This document shows positions 16,904-25,502 of a stretch of DNA of 64,000 nt, piece after piece; position 1 is the first letter of the stretch; each line of letters opens with the position of its first letter. Under the pieces are notes generated by a model. It was not told the origin of the DNA. It worked only from the letters and a program-made list of their open reading frames with translations, and made no database searches. A program made the position numbers and the translations under genes. Source of the stretch: Halorubellus sp. JP-L1 (lineage in GTDB: Archaea > Halobacteriota > Halobacteria > Halobacteriales > Natrialbaceae). Location of the stretch: positions 248,001 to 312,000 of the forward strand of contig NZ_JAAOIR010000003.1 of NCBI RefSeq assembly GCF_011440375.1, read 5' to 3'.

Positions 16904-17557
16904 GTGACCGACGAACGCCTGCCGGCCGAACACCTCTCGCCAGTCGCCGCGCTCGTCGACGAGGTCCTCGCGGGCGTCGGCTACGAGGTGCCTGCTGCGA
17001 TCGACGCCATCGACGACGCCGTCCCCGGTCACGGTGGTCTGTTCGACCCGACGACGACTCCGGCCGAGTTGCGTCGCGCGCTCGAGCGCCTGTTGACCTC
17101 CGAACTCGCCGGGCCGCCCGTCCCCGAGGCGACGAGCGACGCGTTCGTCCTCTACGTCGACGGGAGTTCGCGTGGCAACCCCGGGCCCGCAGGAGCGGGC
17201 GCCGTCATCGTGGACGCTTCGGAGGAGCAACTCGCCCGCCTGGGTCGCCCCGTCGGCGCTCGAACCGGGAACAACGTCGCCGAGTACGCCGCCCTCCAGC
17301 TCGGCCTCTCTGAACTGCTGGCTCGCTACGAGCCGCGCCGGCTGGAGGTCCGCATCGACTCGATGACGGTCATCCGGGACGTCTGGGGCGGCGACGACCC
17401 GACGGAACCAGGCGTCGAGACGTACAGCGAGTCGATCACGGCGGCGCTGTCGAGGATACCGGATCACGAGTACACGCATCTCGCCGACAGCGACCCGAAT
17501 CCCGCCGACGCCCTCGCGACGGTCGGCGCCGACGTCGCGGCCATCGGACCAGGGTAG
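16904..17557 (+). CDS. rnhA: Ribonuclease HI family protein
   Basis: A 217-residue protein. The first 80 residues are a halophile-type extension and the RNase HI fold follows. Catalytic Asp is in FVLYVDGSSRGNPGPAGAGA (about residue 87), Glu in NNVAEYAALQLG, Asp in VRIDSMTVIRDVWGG and the last acidic residue in DSDPNPADALATVG. These fit the D-E-D-D set that cuts RNA in RNA-DNA hybrids using two metal ions. The start is GTG 16904. A TATA-like GATTATAG near 16790-16797 predicts an untranslated leader of about 80 bases. The normal HxxN/H loop is replaced by an acidic segment, as in archaeal type 1 enzymes. Confidence 0.85.
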   Translation: MTDERLPAEHLSPVAALVDEVLAGVGYEVPAAIDAIDDAVPGHGGLFDPTTTPAELRRALERLLTSELAGPPVPEATSDAFVLYVDGSSRGNPGPAGAGAVIVDASEEQLARLGRPVGARTGNNVAEYAALQLGLSELLARYEPRRLEVRIDSMTVIRDVWGGDDPTEPGVETYSESITAALSRIPDHEYTHLADSDPNPADALATVGADVAAIGPG

Positions 17558-17584
17558 GGCTCGAAGGGACGTCACGCATCGGTC

Positions 17585-19069
17585 TCAGTCGTCGCCAGCC
17601 GTCGCCTCGACGCTCGGATCGTCGACGTCGACCCTGGATTCGGTCAGGTCACTATCGCGCCACGTGCCGCGACGGTACCACGCGTAGGCGATGATCGCTC
17701 CGGCGACGTTCGAGATCGCGAACGAGAGCCAGATGCCCGTCTCGCCGAGCGGGCCCGGAGTGAGCCACGCGATCGGGAAGCGGACGACGCCGAGCGTCAC
17801 CACGGAGATGGCCGCTGCAGTGAGCGTCTTCCCGGCACCGCGGAAGCTCCCCGTGTACGCCCGCATGATGCCCATGAATCCGAACGTCAACGCGACGTAC
17901 CGGATGAATTCGCCGCCGACGGCGACGACTTGGGCGCCGTTCGGCTGGTCGGCACCGACGAACACGGACACGATCGGTTCCGGGAACAGGAACGCGACGA
18001 TTCCGACGACCGTGAGGACGCCGAAGAGGACTTTCGCCGCCAGTCCTGCGGCTCGTGCGGCGCGGTCGGGTTTGTCGGCCCCGACGTTCTGGCCGGTCAT
18101 CGTCTCGACGCCGCGAGCGACGGCGAGAGCGGGGAGGAACGCGACGGAGAAGACGCGCGTCCCGATGCCGTACGCGGCAACGACCGCGTCCGGGAACATC
18201 GCAACGACGACCAGGAGGAGGTTCATCGATAGCGCACGGCCGGTTCCTTCGATGGACGCCGGCAGGCCGATGCGGACGAGTCGGCGGAGATACGAGAGAT
18301 CGGGAACCATGTCACGGAGGTGGATCTGGACGCCGCGGTTCCCGCGGAACATGATCGCCAGCCCGACGACGAGCGCGAGCGCTCGCGAGAACACGGTGGC
18401 GATGGCCGCGCCCCGGATCCCGAGTTCGGGAAACGAGAGCGTGCCGACGAGGGGCGCGTTCTCGACGACCGTCCAGCCGAAGATGAGGAACGGGTCAAGA
18501 ATGATGTTGAGAACGACCGATCCGAACATGACGAGCATCGGGGTGATGGTGTCGCCGTAGCCGCGCATGAGTGCGACGAAGACCGCGAACCCGAACATGA
18601 ACAGGAGGCCGAGCGAGATGACCTCCATGTAGCTCGTCGCGAGTGGCAGCACGTCCTGTGACGCACCAAGCAGACCCAGGAACGTGTCGACGCCGACGTA
18701 CCCGATGGCACCGAGGACGACCGAGGCGATGACGGCAAACGTCACCGTCTGGGAGGCGGCGTACTCGGCTTCGCGTTCCTCGCTCGCGCCGGTGTACTGT
18801 GCGACGAGGACGCTCCCCGCGACGGAGATGCCCATGCCGAGGGAGATGAGCAAGAACACCATCGGGAACGCGAAGCTGATCGCGGCGAGCGCGTCGGTGT
18901 CGTACTGGCCGAGCCAGAACGTGTCCGCGAGGTTGTACGCGGTCTGGAAGAGGTTCGTGACGACGATCGGCATCGAGAGGAAGAACAGCGGCTTCCCGAT
19001 GCTGCCAGACGTCAGGTCGAACGCTTCGGGGCCCTTGAAGAGCGAACGGAGACGGCTTGGCAGTTTCAT
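17585..19069 (-). CDS. MATE family multidrug efflux transporter
   Basis: A 494-residue inner-membrane protein with about 12 helices arranged as two MATE halves. The N-terminal half starts ITSGSIGKPLFFLSMPIVV-like (TSGSIGKPLFFLSMPIVV) and contains NLADTFWLGQYDTDALAAIS, the typical MATE motif. The second half starts near RRLVRIGLPASIEGTGRALS. Family members export cationic drugs or toxic metabolites using a sodium or proton gradient. The ATG overlaps by one base the stop of a 70-residue ORF that begins next to a perfect operator-like palindrome, and a TetR gene is divergent, so expression is probably TetR-controlled. Confidence 0.92.
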   Translation of the reverse strand: MKLPSRLRSLFKGPEAFDLTSGSIGKPLFFLSMPIVVTNLFQTAYNLADTFWLGQYDTDALAAISFAFPMVFLLISLGMGISVAGSVLVAQYTGASEEREAEYAASQTVTFAVIASVVLGAIGYVGVDTFLGLLGASQDVLPLATSYMEVISLGLLFMFGFAVFVALMRGYGDTITPMLVMFGSVVLNIILDPFLIFGWTVVENAPLVGTLSFPELGIRGAAIATVFSRALALVVGLAIMFRGNRGVQIHLRDMVPDLSYLRRLVRIGLPASIEGTGRALSMNLLLVVVAMFPDAVVAAYGIGTRVFSVAFLPALAVARGVETMTGQNVGADKPDRAARAAGLAAKVLFGVLTVVGIVAFLFPEPIVSVFVGADQPNGAQVVAVGGEFIRYVALTFGFMGIMRAYTGSFRGAGKTLTAAAISVVTLGVVRFPIAWLTPGPLGETGIWLSFAISNVAGAIIAYAWYRRGTWRDSDLTESRVDVDDPSVEATAGDD

Positions 19070-19281
19070 TACGTCGCGGCCTCCGCGTGCTCGTCTCCGA
19101 CACGCTGCTGCTCGTTGTCTCTGGCCGTGGTGTCGTAGCGTCGGTCAGACGGATGGTTGCTGGTCGCCGGATGTGCTGGATCCGCGTCGCGGTGCACGCT
19201 GCAGGCTGGACCCACAGTTCGGTGCACGCTGCAGGGAAGATACGCCGCATTCGGGGCCTGGGTGGATAGATCGTCCGCCAT
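19069..19281 (-). CDS. 70-residue ORF leading the MATE gene, function unknown
   Basis: A small frame starting ATG 19281 (MADDLSTQAPNAAYLP) whose TAA shares one base with the MATE start codon. The ATG lies 19 bases after the palindrome at 19300-19313, so the mRNA would begin almost at this codon. The product has two nearby copies of CSVHR, encoded by a direct repeat of about 15 bases (GGTGCACGCTGCAGG), and no membrane helix. It may be a real small protein or a translated leader that couples ribosomes to the MATE gene. Composition is less acidic than its neighbours, so confidence is moderate. Confidence 0.4.
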   Translation of the reverse strand: MADDLSTQAPNAAYLPCSVHRTVGPACSVHRDADPAHPATSNHPSDRRYDTTARDNEQQRVGDEHAEAAT

Positions 19282-19299
19282 GTGATCGATACGCTACTT

Positions 19300-19313
19300 A
19301 CTAACTAGTTAGT
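19300..19313. promoter_or_regulatory. Probable TetR operator, perfect palindrome
   Basis: ACTAACTAGTTAGT is a perfect 14-base palindrome. Its flanks extend the dyad loosely (TT on the left, CAA on the right). It lies between divergent MATE and TetR genes, and just where the TATA box for a transcript starting at 19281 would lie. TetR-family regulators often bind such palindromes containing ACTAGT, so repression by occlusion is expected. Confidence 0.75.
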
Positions 19314-19448
19314 CAAAAGGGTTGGGAATTGACGTATATAGATGCCTCCGACGATCCAGCCGTGGGACGACGAAAGGGTGGCGCAGGTATCGCCGGCGCT
19401 GATTGGAAGGTCAAAACAATTATCTGACGGGAGACGAATGGGAGACCA

Positions 19449-20060
19449 ATGAGCGACTCCCCGGAAGGGGCCGCTTCCGATCCCGACGCGGAGATCATGC
19501 GCGCCACCTACCGCGCACTCCAGGAGCACGGTTACGCCGACCTCACCATCAAGCGGATCGCCGACGAGTACGGAAAGTCGACGGCTGCCATCCATTACCA
19601 CTACGACACGAAAGACGACCTGCTCGTCGCGTTCCTCGACTACATCCTCGACCGGTTCGTCGAGACGATACACGAGGTCGAGACGACCGATCCCGAACAA
19701 CGGTTGAACCTACTGCTCGACAAATTACTCGTCGCTCCGGAAGACCACCACGACCTGTTGATCGCCGTCCTCGAGATGCGAAGCCAGGCACCGTACAAGG
19801 ACGCCTTCGGCGAGCGCTTCCAGCAGAACGACGAGTACGTCCGCTACATGCTCGAGACCGTGATCGATCGCGGCATCCAGGAAGACGTCTTCGTCGACGC
19901 CGACACCGAACACGTGGCACGGGCATTGATGACGATCGTCGACGGCGCTCGGGCTCGCGCTGTCGTCCTCGACGAGTCAGATACGCTCGCGACGGCCAGA
20001 CGAACCGCGGACGAATACGTGAGCGCCGTCCTCAAACACGAGACGAGCGAACGGGAATAG
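19449..20060 (+). CDS. TetR family transcriptional regulator
   Basis: A 203-residue repressor-type protein. The N-terminal helix-turn-helix is clear: EIMRATYRALQEHGYADLTI, then KRIADEYGKSTAAIHYHYDT, which is the TetR recognition region, then KDDLLVAFLDYILDRF. The C-terminal part (about residues 70-200) is the ligand-binding and dimerisation domain and is not specific enough to name a ligand. A TATA-like CAATTATC (19418-19424) is centred 27 bases before the ATG. The gene is divergent from the MATE exporter with the palindrome between them, so it probably represses the exporter until the exported compound binds. Confidence 0.9.
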   Translation: MSDSPEGAASDPDAEIMRATYRALQEHGYADLTIKRIADEYGKSTAAIHYHYDTKDDLLVAFLDYILDRFVETIHEVETTDPEQRLNLLLDKLLVAPEDHHDLLIAVLEMRSQAPYKDAFGERFQQNDEYVRYMLETVIDRGIQEDVFVDADTEHVARALMTIVDGARARAVVLDESDTLATARRTADEYVSAVLKHETSERE

Positions 20061-20259
20061 CTGTACGTGGCGATGATCGGGTCGTCGGCGAGCGCGGATT
20101 CGTAGGCCCCGAAGTCGTCGCCCGACGCCCAATAGAGGACTCGCCACTGTCCGTCCGGAGCGAACGGAACGTCTCCGCCTGGAGAACCATGTCTGGGACG
20201 GTCTGGAACGCGTCTTGGCCTATCGGATGGCCGACGTTTATGCGGCCGATGTATGACAT
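20061..20259 (-). pseudogene. N-terminal fragment of an HTH-10 (bacterio-opsin activator-like) regulator
   Basis: The fragment begins MSYIGRINVGHPIGQDAFQT and continues VPDMVLQAE, a typical start of the haloarchaeal HTH-10 family. A frameshift follows. The neighbouring frame then reads GDVPFAPDGQWRVLYWASGD and DFGAYESALADDPIIATYS, matching the rest of the family's N-terminal domain. The homology stops at the 3' end of the TetR gene, so the whole helix-turn-helix part is missing. I infer a deletion junction at about 20061. Confidence 0.55.
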
Positions 20260-21414
20260 TGAGCACCACACCCCGCGCTACGTAAGTAAGCGGGTTGCTG
20301 TGAACCGATCCGCCCACACCACCGGTCCGGAACCGAGGGAGGCACGGAGCCACCACACATTCCCTTTGTGAAGCTTATGAATACGGTGTTAAAACAGATA
20401 GTTGATGGTTATCGGTTCACCGAGACCGAACGTCGAAGGAAGACGATCCTGGCAGTTCTCGAAAGTCCACCCCGACCCCATCGCTTCACCAACGAGGCCA
20501 CACGTTCATCTTTCGACCCCCTCGACTGCTCGAGAACCGTCAACCGAACCGTACCAGCGAAAGCGCACCGATTCTGAAGCAGTACTCGAGCGGGATCTCC
20601 AGCGTACAATCGCGTTGCCGCCCAATGAGGGCAATCGACGGGTCATCCACGATTCGACGTTCCACCCCTGCGAGTTGTCACGTGACCGCGTACGCTACTA
20701 CGGAGAGAACAGTACTATCAGTTCTATAGCTATTCAGTTAGGCTATATGTTTTGTATGTAAGCGCGATGGGGCGGGTATCGAGGGTCCTCTTGGTTGCAT
20801 CGTTCTCGACACCTCATCCCTTCCTGTAAACTCTCGATAACTCCTAGGCGTGCTCCAGCGCTGCATCGACTTTGTCATTCGAGTGCTCGTTGCTGGCGCA
20901 AGGAGGTCGTCGAAGACGTCCGGATCTGTACCTCGGGATGCTGATCAAGCGAGCGTCGTCGCCGCCGTCGGCAGCACATCGAAGACAGAACCTGTTACAA
21001 TCTTATCGGTGTAACTGGATCGATCCCTCGGATCCGCTCATCTACGTGATGACTGGCCACCGTGTCGCTATCGAGAAGAGCACATCGAAATCGCCTCTCC
21101 CTCCAACCGTCGTCGCCGTCCTGGGACCGTCGACGCGGTACCCAGGGACGGCAGAACACTCCACTAGTGATAATTATTGGAAATAGACAAAACGGACCGT
21201 CGACCTCACGCACTCCAAGCAGACTACTCGCCTAATACTACGTTCTCGTCCCCGGTATTGACGCAATCTCGTAACATTCTGTCGGCGCTCGCTGGTTGCT
21301 CGCATCGCCACCCCGTTCAATGCGTCGACGAACGTCGGTAACGCGTTCGGCCAGAATCTTTCCAGGCTCGGACCACCGGCCAAGACTACCTTTATTACTT
21401 GCCAGTGATAATCC
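20260..21414. other. Gene-poor stretch before the RdfA gene
   Basis: About 1.15 kb with only short, non-acidic frames on both strands. The DNA is more A/T-rich than its surroundings between about 20660 and 20760 and again near 21170-21240. I see no tRNA, no repeat array and no convincing protein. It is probably eroded DNA from former insertions, consistent with the truncated regulator on its left and the insertion sequence a few kilobases to the right. Confidence 0.4.
21391..21400 (+). promoter_or_regulatory. TATA-like box of the rdfA-family gene
   Basis: TTTATTACTT is centred about 27 bases before ATG 21421, which favours this start over the ATG six bases upstream. Confidence 0.5.
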
Positions 21415-21420
21415 ATGTGC

Positions 21421-22041
21421 ATGACATCGAACTCCGCCGGTGGGGCACCCAGTACGCCGAAGATCGAGCGTGTCATGGACGAACACGGGCTGGTCGATAT
21501 GGGCGAGCGATTGGAGGAACGATGGCTGGGAACTGGAGAGACAGACCAGTACAGTACGCGGCAGCTCGCCGATTACGTCAACAAGGAGATCCTTCGATCC
21601 GCCATCGATGCGAGTGATACGTTCACCCTGAGTGGGGACGTGGAGGAGGTCTACAGCGCACTCACCGACGACGAGGACACGGGCGCGACGCTCGTGAAGT
21701 CCCGGCTCGAACAGAGCGGCATCGACGTCGAGGCAGTCACGGACGACTTCATCTCCCACCAAACGGTGCACCGGTACCTGAAACGGAATCGCGGCGTGGA
21801 ACGACCCCAGCAGAGTCCGGAAGAGAAACTCGAGAGCGCCGCCGAAACGATCCAGCAGCTTCGAGGCCGAACCACTGCCGTAACCGAACAGAAGATCCGA
21901 GACCTCGAGAACTCCGGCGCCATCTCCGTCGGCGATTTCAGTGTCCTCAACGACATCCAGATCATCTGCGAGCGCTGCGGCCGGAGTCACGACGCCCCCT
22001 CGTTCTTCGAACAGGGCGGCTGTGACTGCAGTGCCGAATGA
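21421..22041 (+). CDS. RdfA family protein (rod-determining factor-like)
   Basis: A 206-residue haloarchaea-specific protein. It matches what I know of the RdfA family: an N-terminal part with KIERVMDEHGLVDMGERLEE and STRQLADYVNKEILRSAID, a central ATLVKSRLEQSGIDVEAVTD and DDFISHQTVHRYLKR, and a C-terminal zinc-binding element (ICERCGRS, then QGGCDC). In Haloferax one member is needed for rod-shaped cells; many haloarchaea carry several paralogs, often in variable regions, whose roles are unclear. It is followed after 95 bases by an archaea-specific SMC-related gene, a pairing seen repeatedly in this group. Confidence 0.8.
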   Translation: MTSNSAGGAPSTPKIERVMDEHGLVDMGERLEERWLGTGETDQYSTRQLADYVNKEILRSAIDASDTFTLSGDVEEVYSALTDDEDTGATLVKSRLEQSGIDVEAVTDDFISHQTVHRYLKRNRGVERPQQSPEEKLESAAETIQQLRGRTTAVTEQKIRDLENSGAISVGDFSVLNDIQIICERCGRSHDAPSFFEQGGCDCSAE

Positions 22042-22104
22042 CGTCCCGTCACCGACTCGCTCGTGCCGCGGCCGTCTCGTCGACGGCCGTCTCTGAAAGG
22101 AGAA

Positions 22105-22113
22105 GGTTTTTCT
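22105..22113 (+). promoter_or_regulatory. TATA-like box of the SMC-related gene
   Basis: GGTTTTTCT is centred about 28 bases before ATG 22137 and suggests that the SMC-related gene has its own leaderless transcript. Confidence 0.4.
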
Positions 22114-22136
22114 GAGACAGTTCCGTGATTGATACT

Positions 22137-24095
22137 ATGGCTCAGGCGACTCGAGAACGACAGTCGGTCCAGCTTACCGTCCGAAACATCGGTGGGATCT
22201 CGGACACGTCAGTGGAATTCGAACCGGGAGTGAACGTTCTATCCGGACGAAACGCGACGAACCGAACGTCGCTCTTGCGCTCGATCATGACCGTCCTGGG
22301 GAGCGACGACGCGTCCCTGAAGAGCGACGCCGAAGAGGGATTCGTCGAGTTGCAGTTCGACGACGAGACGTACACGCGTCGATTCACCCGAGAGAACGGG
22401 ACGGTCACCAGCGACGGGGAGCCGTACCTCGACGACCCGGAACTGGGAGACCTCTACGCGTTCCTGCTCGCGACGAACGAATCCCGGCAGGCAGTGCTCA
22501 CGGACCAGAACCTCCGTGACCTCATCATGCGACCGGTCGACACCGCGGCAATCAAATCCGAGATCGATACCCTCGAGCAAGAAAAGTCCCGCATCGACGA
22601 CGAACTGGACGAACTCTCCCAACTCGAGCAACGGCTCCCCGCTCTCGAAGACGACCGGGCGGATCTCTCGACCAGGATCGAGGAGAAAGAGGCCGCCCTG
22701 GAGGCGAAGCGAGAAGAGATCGAGACGGCCGACGCATCGGTCGACGAATCACGAGAGGAGGAACGAGAGCTCGACGAACGGATGTCGGAGCTGGGTGACG
22801 TTCGATCCGAGATCGACAGCGTTCGACAGGAGTTACGCGCGCAACGAGAGAGCCTCGAGACGTTGCGGGCCGAACGCGAGGAGTTGGAACGCGACGCCGA
22901 AGAGCTCCCGGACGCGCCCGCGGGCGAGATCGAGGAGATCAACCGGAAGATCGACGACCTCCGCGATCGGAAGCAGTCGATCCAGTCGGAGATGAACACC
23001 CTCCAGCGAATCATCCAGTTCAACGAGGACAATCTGGAGGGCACCAGCTCGGACATCCTGGACGCACTGACCGAGGACGGCGGCCACGACCACGAACGGG
23101 ACGTCACGGAACAGCTCGTCGACGACTCGGAGACCGTCGTTTGCTGGACGTGTGGCCACGGCGTCGAACAGGAAGCCATCGAGGAGACGCTCGAGGAACT
23201 GCGTGAGCTCCGAACGTCGAAACTGAGCGAGAGCCGCGACCTCGACGAGCAGATCGACGACCTGAAAGAGGAACGGATCACCTACGAGGAGAAGGAACGG
23301 CAGCGGAATCAAGTGCAGGACCGACTCGAGCGCACGGCGTCACAGATCGAGGAGCGCGAGGGTCGCATCGACGACCTCGAGGACCGACGTGACTCCCTCG
23401 AAGCAGAGATCGACGACATCGAGGCGGAGATCGACGAACTACAGACCCAGCAGGACGAGACGATCCTCTCGCTCCACAAGGAAGCGAACCAGCTGGAGGT
23501 CGACCTCAACCGACTGGAGACCGAGAGAGAGGAAGTCAGCCGAGAGATCGAGGACATCGAAACGACGCTCGAAGAGCGTGCGGAACTGGAACAGCGTCGA
23601 GAAGAGCTCACCGAAGAACTGGAGGATCTACGGACCCGAATCGACCAGATCGAGGCGGAAGCCGTCGAGTCGTTCAACGACCAGATGGAAGCAGTCCTCG
23701 ATGCGCTGGCGTACGACAATATCGCCCGCATCTGGATCGAGCGGACGGTCCAGGAGGTCAAGAAGGGTCGAAGGAAGGTCTCGGAGAACCAGTTCACGCT
23801 CCACATCGTGCGCGAGTCCGAGAGCGGCGCCGCATACGAGGACGAGCTCCGGCATCTCTCGGAGAGCGAACGCGAGGTGACCGGGCTCGTCTTCGCACTG
23901 GCTGGCTACCTCGTCCACGACGTCCACGAGGAGGTCCCGTTCATGCTACTGGACTCCCTCGAGGCGATCGATTCCGACCGGATCGCACGGCTCGTCGAAC
24001 ACTTCGAACCGTATCCGCAGTACCTCGTTGCAGCGTTGCTCCCCGAGGACGCAGCCGCCACGTCCGACTCGTACAACTTGCTCACGGAGATCTGA
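22137..24095 (+). CDS. Archaea-specific SMC-related protein
   Basis: A 652-residue coiled-coil ATPase related to SMC/Rad50. The N-terminal head has GVNVLSGRNATNRTSLLRSI, the Walker A variant typical of this archaeal group (GRNATNRTS). Two long coiled coils (about residues 140-300 and 350-530) flank a zinc-hook-like CWTCGH near residue 336. The C-terminal head has LSESEREVTGLVFALAGYL as an ABC-signature-like helix and VPFMLLDSLEAID as Walker B. Known relatives were described as haloarchaeal SMC-like proteins; a chromosome or cytoskeletal role is assumed. ATG 22137 (MAQATRERQ) is preferred over the GTG at 22125. It follows an RdfA-type gene, so the pair may act together. Confidence 0.85.
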   Translation: MAQATRERQSVQLTVRNIGGISDTSVEFEPGVNVLSGRNATNRTSLLRSIMTVLGSDDASLKSDAEEGFVELQFDDETYTRRFTRENGTVTSDGEPYLDDPELGDLYAFLLATNESRQAVLTDQNLRDLIMRPVDTAAIKSEIDTLEQEKSRIDDELDELSQLEQRLPALEDDRADLSTRIEEKEAALEAKREEIETADASVDESREEERELDERMSELGDVRSEIDSVRQELRAQRESLETLRAEREELERDAEELPDAPAGEIEEINRKIDDLRDRKQSIQSEMNTLQRIIQFNEDNLEGTSSDILDALTEDGGHDHERDVTEQLVDDSETVVCWTCGHGVEQEAIEETLEELRELRTSKLSESRDLDEQIDDLKEERITYEEKERQRNQVQDRLERTASQIEEREGRIDDLEDRRDSLEAEIDDIEAEIDELQTQQDETILSLHKEANQLEVDLNRLETEREEVSREIEDIETTLEERAELEQRREELTEELEDLRTRIDQIEAEAVESFNDQMEAVLDALAYDNIARIWIERTVQEVKKGRRKVSENQFTLHIVRESESGAAYEDELRHLSESEREVTGLVFALAGYLVHDVHEEVPFMLLDSLEAIDSDRIARLVEHFEPYPQYLVAALLPEDAAATSDSYNLLTEI

Positions 24096-24271
24096 CGGAC
24101 GAAGCGGCGTGTATCTTTCGCGGTGACGCACGAAGCCACTCGCATCGGCGTTCGTCGCCGAGACTGCGAGTCACGATTTGCTGACGGAGAGTCGGTTACG
24201 CTGCACGCGATACGGCTCGGTATCCGTCTCCACTTCCAGAGGACTCATCTGTCCAGAAACTTATAAAGATG

Positions 24272-25015
24272 AGGCACCGTCTAGTTTAGCACCTCGGCTG
24301 GCGTTCGTCCGTCGAGCGCCTGATTCGGCCGATGTTGGTTGTAATAGCGTTTGAACCGCTGGCACCATTCGGCGACGGCCGGCCGACTGCCCACCCAACT
24401 CGTGTGGAAGCGGTCAGTTCGCATTTTGAACGTGTGAAACCACTTCTCGACGTGGTTTCGGTCGCTATACTCGACCTGACCGCTCAGCCCTAATCGAGCG
24501 AGGACAGTCCGATAGCCGTAGGAGTCGACCAGGAATTCAGCCGCAGAGACGTCGTATTTCTCGGTGGGTTTGTGCAGGAACGTCGCCGCTGAATCGGTGC
24601 CATGACGACTGAAGACGCCGATATCCAGCAAATAGAGCGAGTCGAGATCGACCGCCGCATACAGCCAGTACCACTCCGGCCCGATCTGGACAGCGGTCTC
24701 GTCGACGGCGACTCGCGACGGCCAGGCCGTCGGCGGGTCAGGCTCGCTGTCGGCCAGCCGATGCTTCCACTGCCAGACCACGTCATGCGAGGGGTGGACT
24801 CCCAGCAGTTCTAAGATGGCGACCATCTCCCGGATCGACAGCCCCGCCGTGTGGAGGCGCACCCCGACCCGTCGGACGGGAGTCGGCGTGCGCTCGTTCT
24901 CCCAAACGTCATGGTGGCTCTCTTCCAACGTTTTCATGAGGAGGCCTGCGAGTTGCATGCACACTTCTCGCTACGACCTCCTCGCTTCTCAAACTCGCTC
25001 AACTAGACAGTGCCT
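24272..25015 (-). mobile_element. IS6-type insertion sequence of about 744 bp
   Basis: The element is bounded by imperfect inverted repeats. The left end reads AGGCACCGTCTAGTTTAGC from 24272. The right end, read inward on the other strand from 25015, is AGGCACTGTCTAGTTGAGC. They differ at two of 19 positions. The only gene inside is a DDE transposase on the minus strand, starting about 50 bases from the right end and ending inside the left repeat. The ends GGCACTGT match the IS6 family. I do not see a convincing 8-base target duplication in the flanks, so the element may be old or have recombined. Confidence 0.75.
24281..24964 (-). CDS. IS6 family transposase (DDE)
   Basis: A 227-residue transposase. 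The N-terminal part has RRVGVRLHTAGLSIREMVAI and LLGVHPSHDVVWQWKHRL, a helix-turn-helix region. The catalytic DDE residues are in RVAVDETAVQIGPEWYWLYA (D), AEFLVDSYGYR (D) and YSDRNHVEKWFHTFK (E). The end FKRYYNQHRPNQALDGRTPA is typical of rve-type integrase cores. It appears full-length, so the copy may still be active. Start may be ATG 24964 or 24958. Its stop lies within the left inverted repeat. Confidence 0.88.
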   Translation of the reverse strand: MCMQLAGLLMKTLEESHHDVWENERTPTPVRRVGVRLHTAGLSIREMVAILELLGVHPSHDVVWQWKHRLADSEPDPPTAWPSRVAVDETAVQIGPEWYWLYAAVDLDSLYLLDIGVFSRHGTDSAATFLHKPTEKYDVSAAEFLVDSYGYRTVLARLGLSGQVEYSDRNHVEKWFHTFKMRTDRFHTSWVGSRPAVAEWCQRFKRYYNQHRPNQALDGRTPAEVLN

Positions 25016-25502
25016 TTACGAGCATCTAACCAATTACCAAATACAATTAGAGTCTGTCAAGAACGTCGAAGTGTCGAACTTAATATGAAATGAAGCGGGA
25101 AGGCGGGCTTAATCCTAGTAAACTCGCCTGCTTCGCTAATTCGCCGTGATATGACGAGATGACGATAGTGGTTACTTTGGGTGGGTGACTCCAAGGCGGT
25201 CGTGGAACCGGTCACGCATCGATGAGAGACGTGGGTGATACGCCTGATATGGAGGGGTGTGTCAGTAGTCGGTTGGCCGGAACGGCCAGCGCCTCCGGTC
25301 GGAACGGTAGAGCTGGGGTGGTTCTCTGCTGGCGACCAACGTTCGCGGAACGGGACCGTGGTCCGAATCGGAACACTCTCGCCCACGATACACCGGCGGC
25401 ACTCTGTTACAACGTTATGTCTGTGACAATAGCTGCTTACGGGGGCCGGTGAGGACAAAGTGGACGACGCGACAAACGGAACCGAACGCCCTGGCAATCG
25501 AA
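25016..25502. other. Intergenic stretch between the insertion sequence and the IclR gene
   Basis: No convincing gene. The first 80 bases are A/T-rich, as is common next to insertion sequences. The remainder is GC-rich, but all frames are short or basic. Confidence 0.4.
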
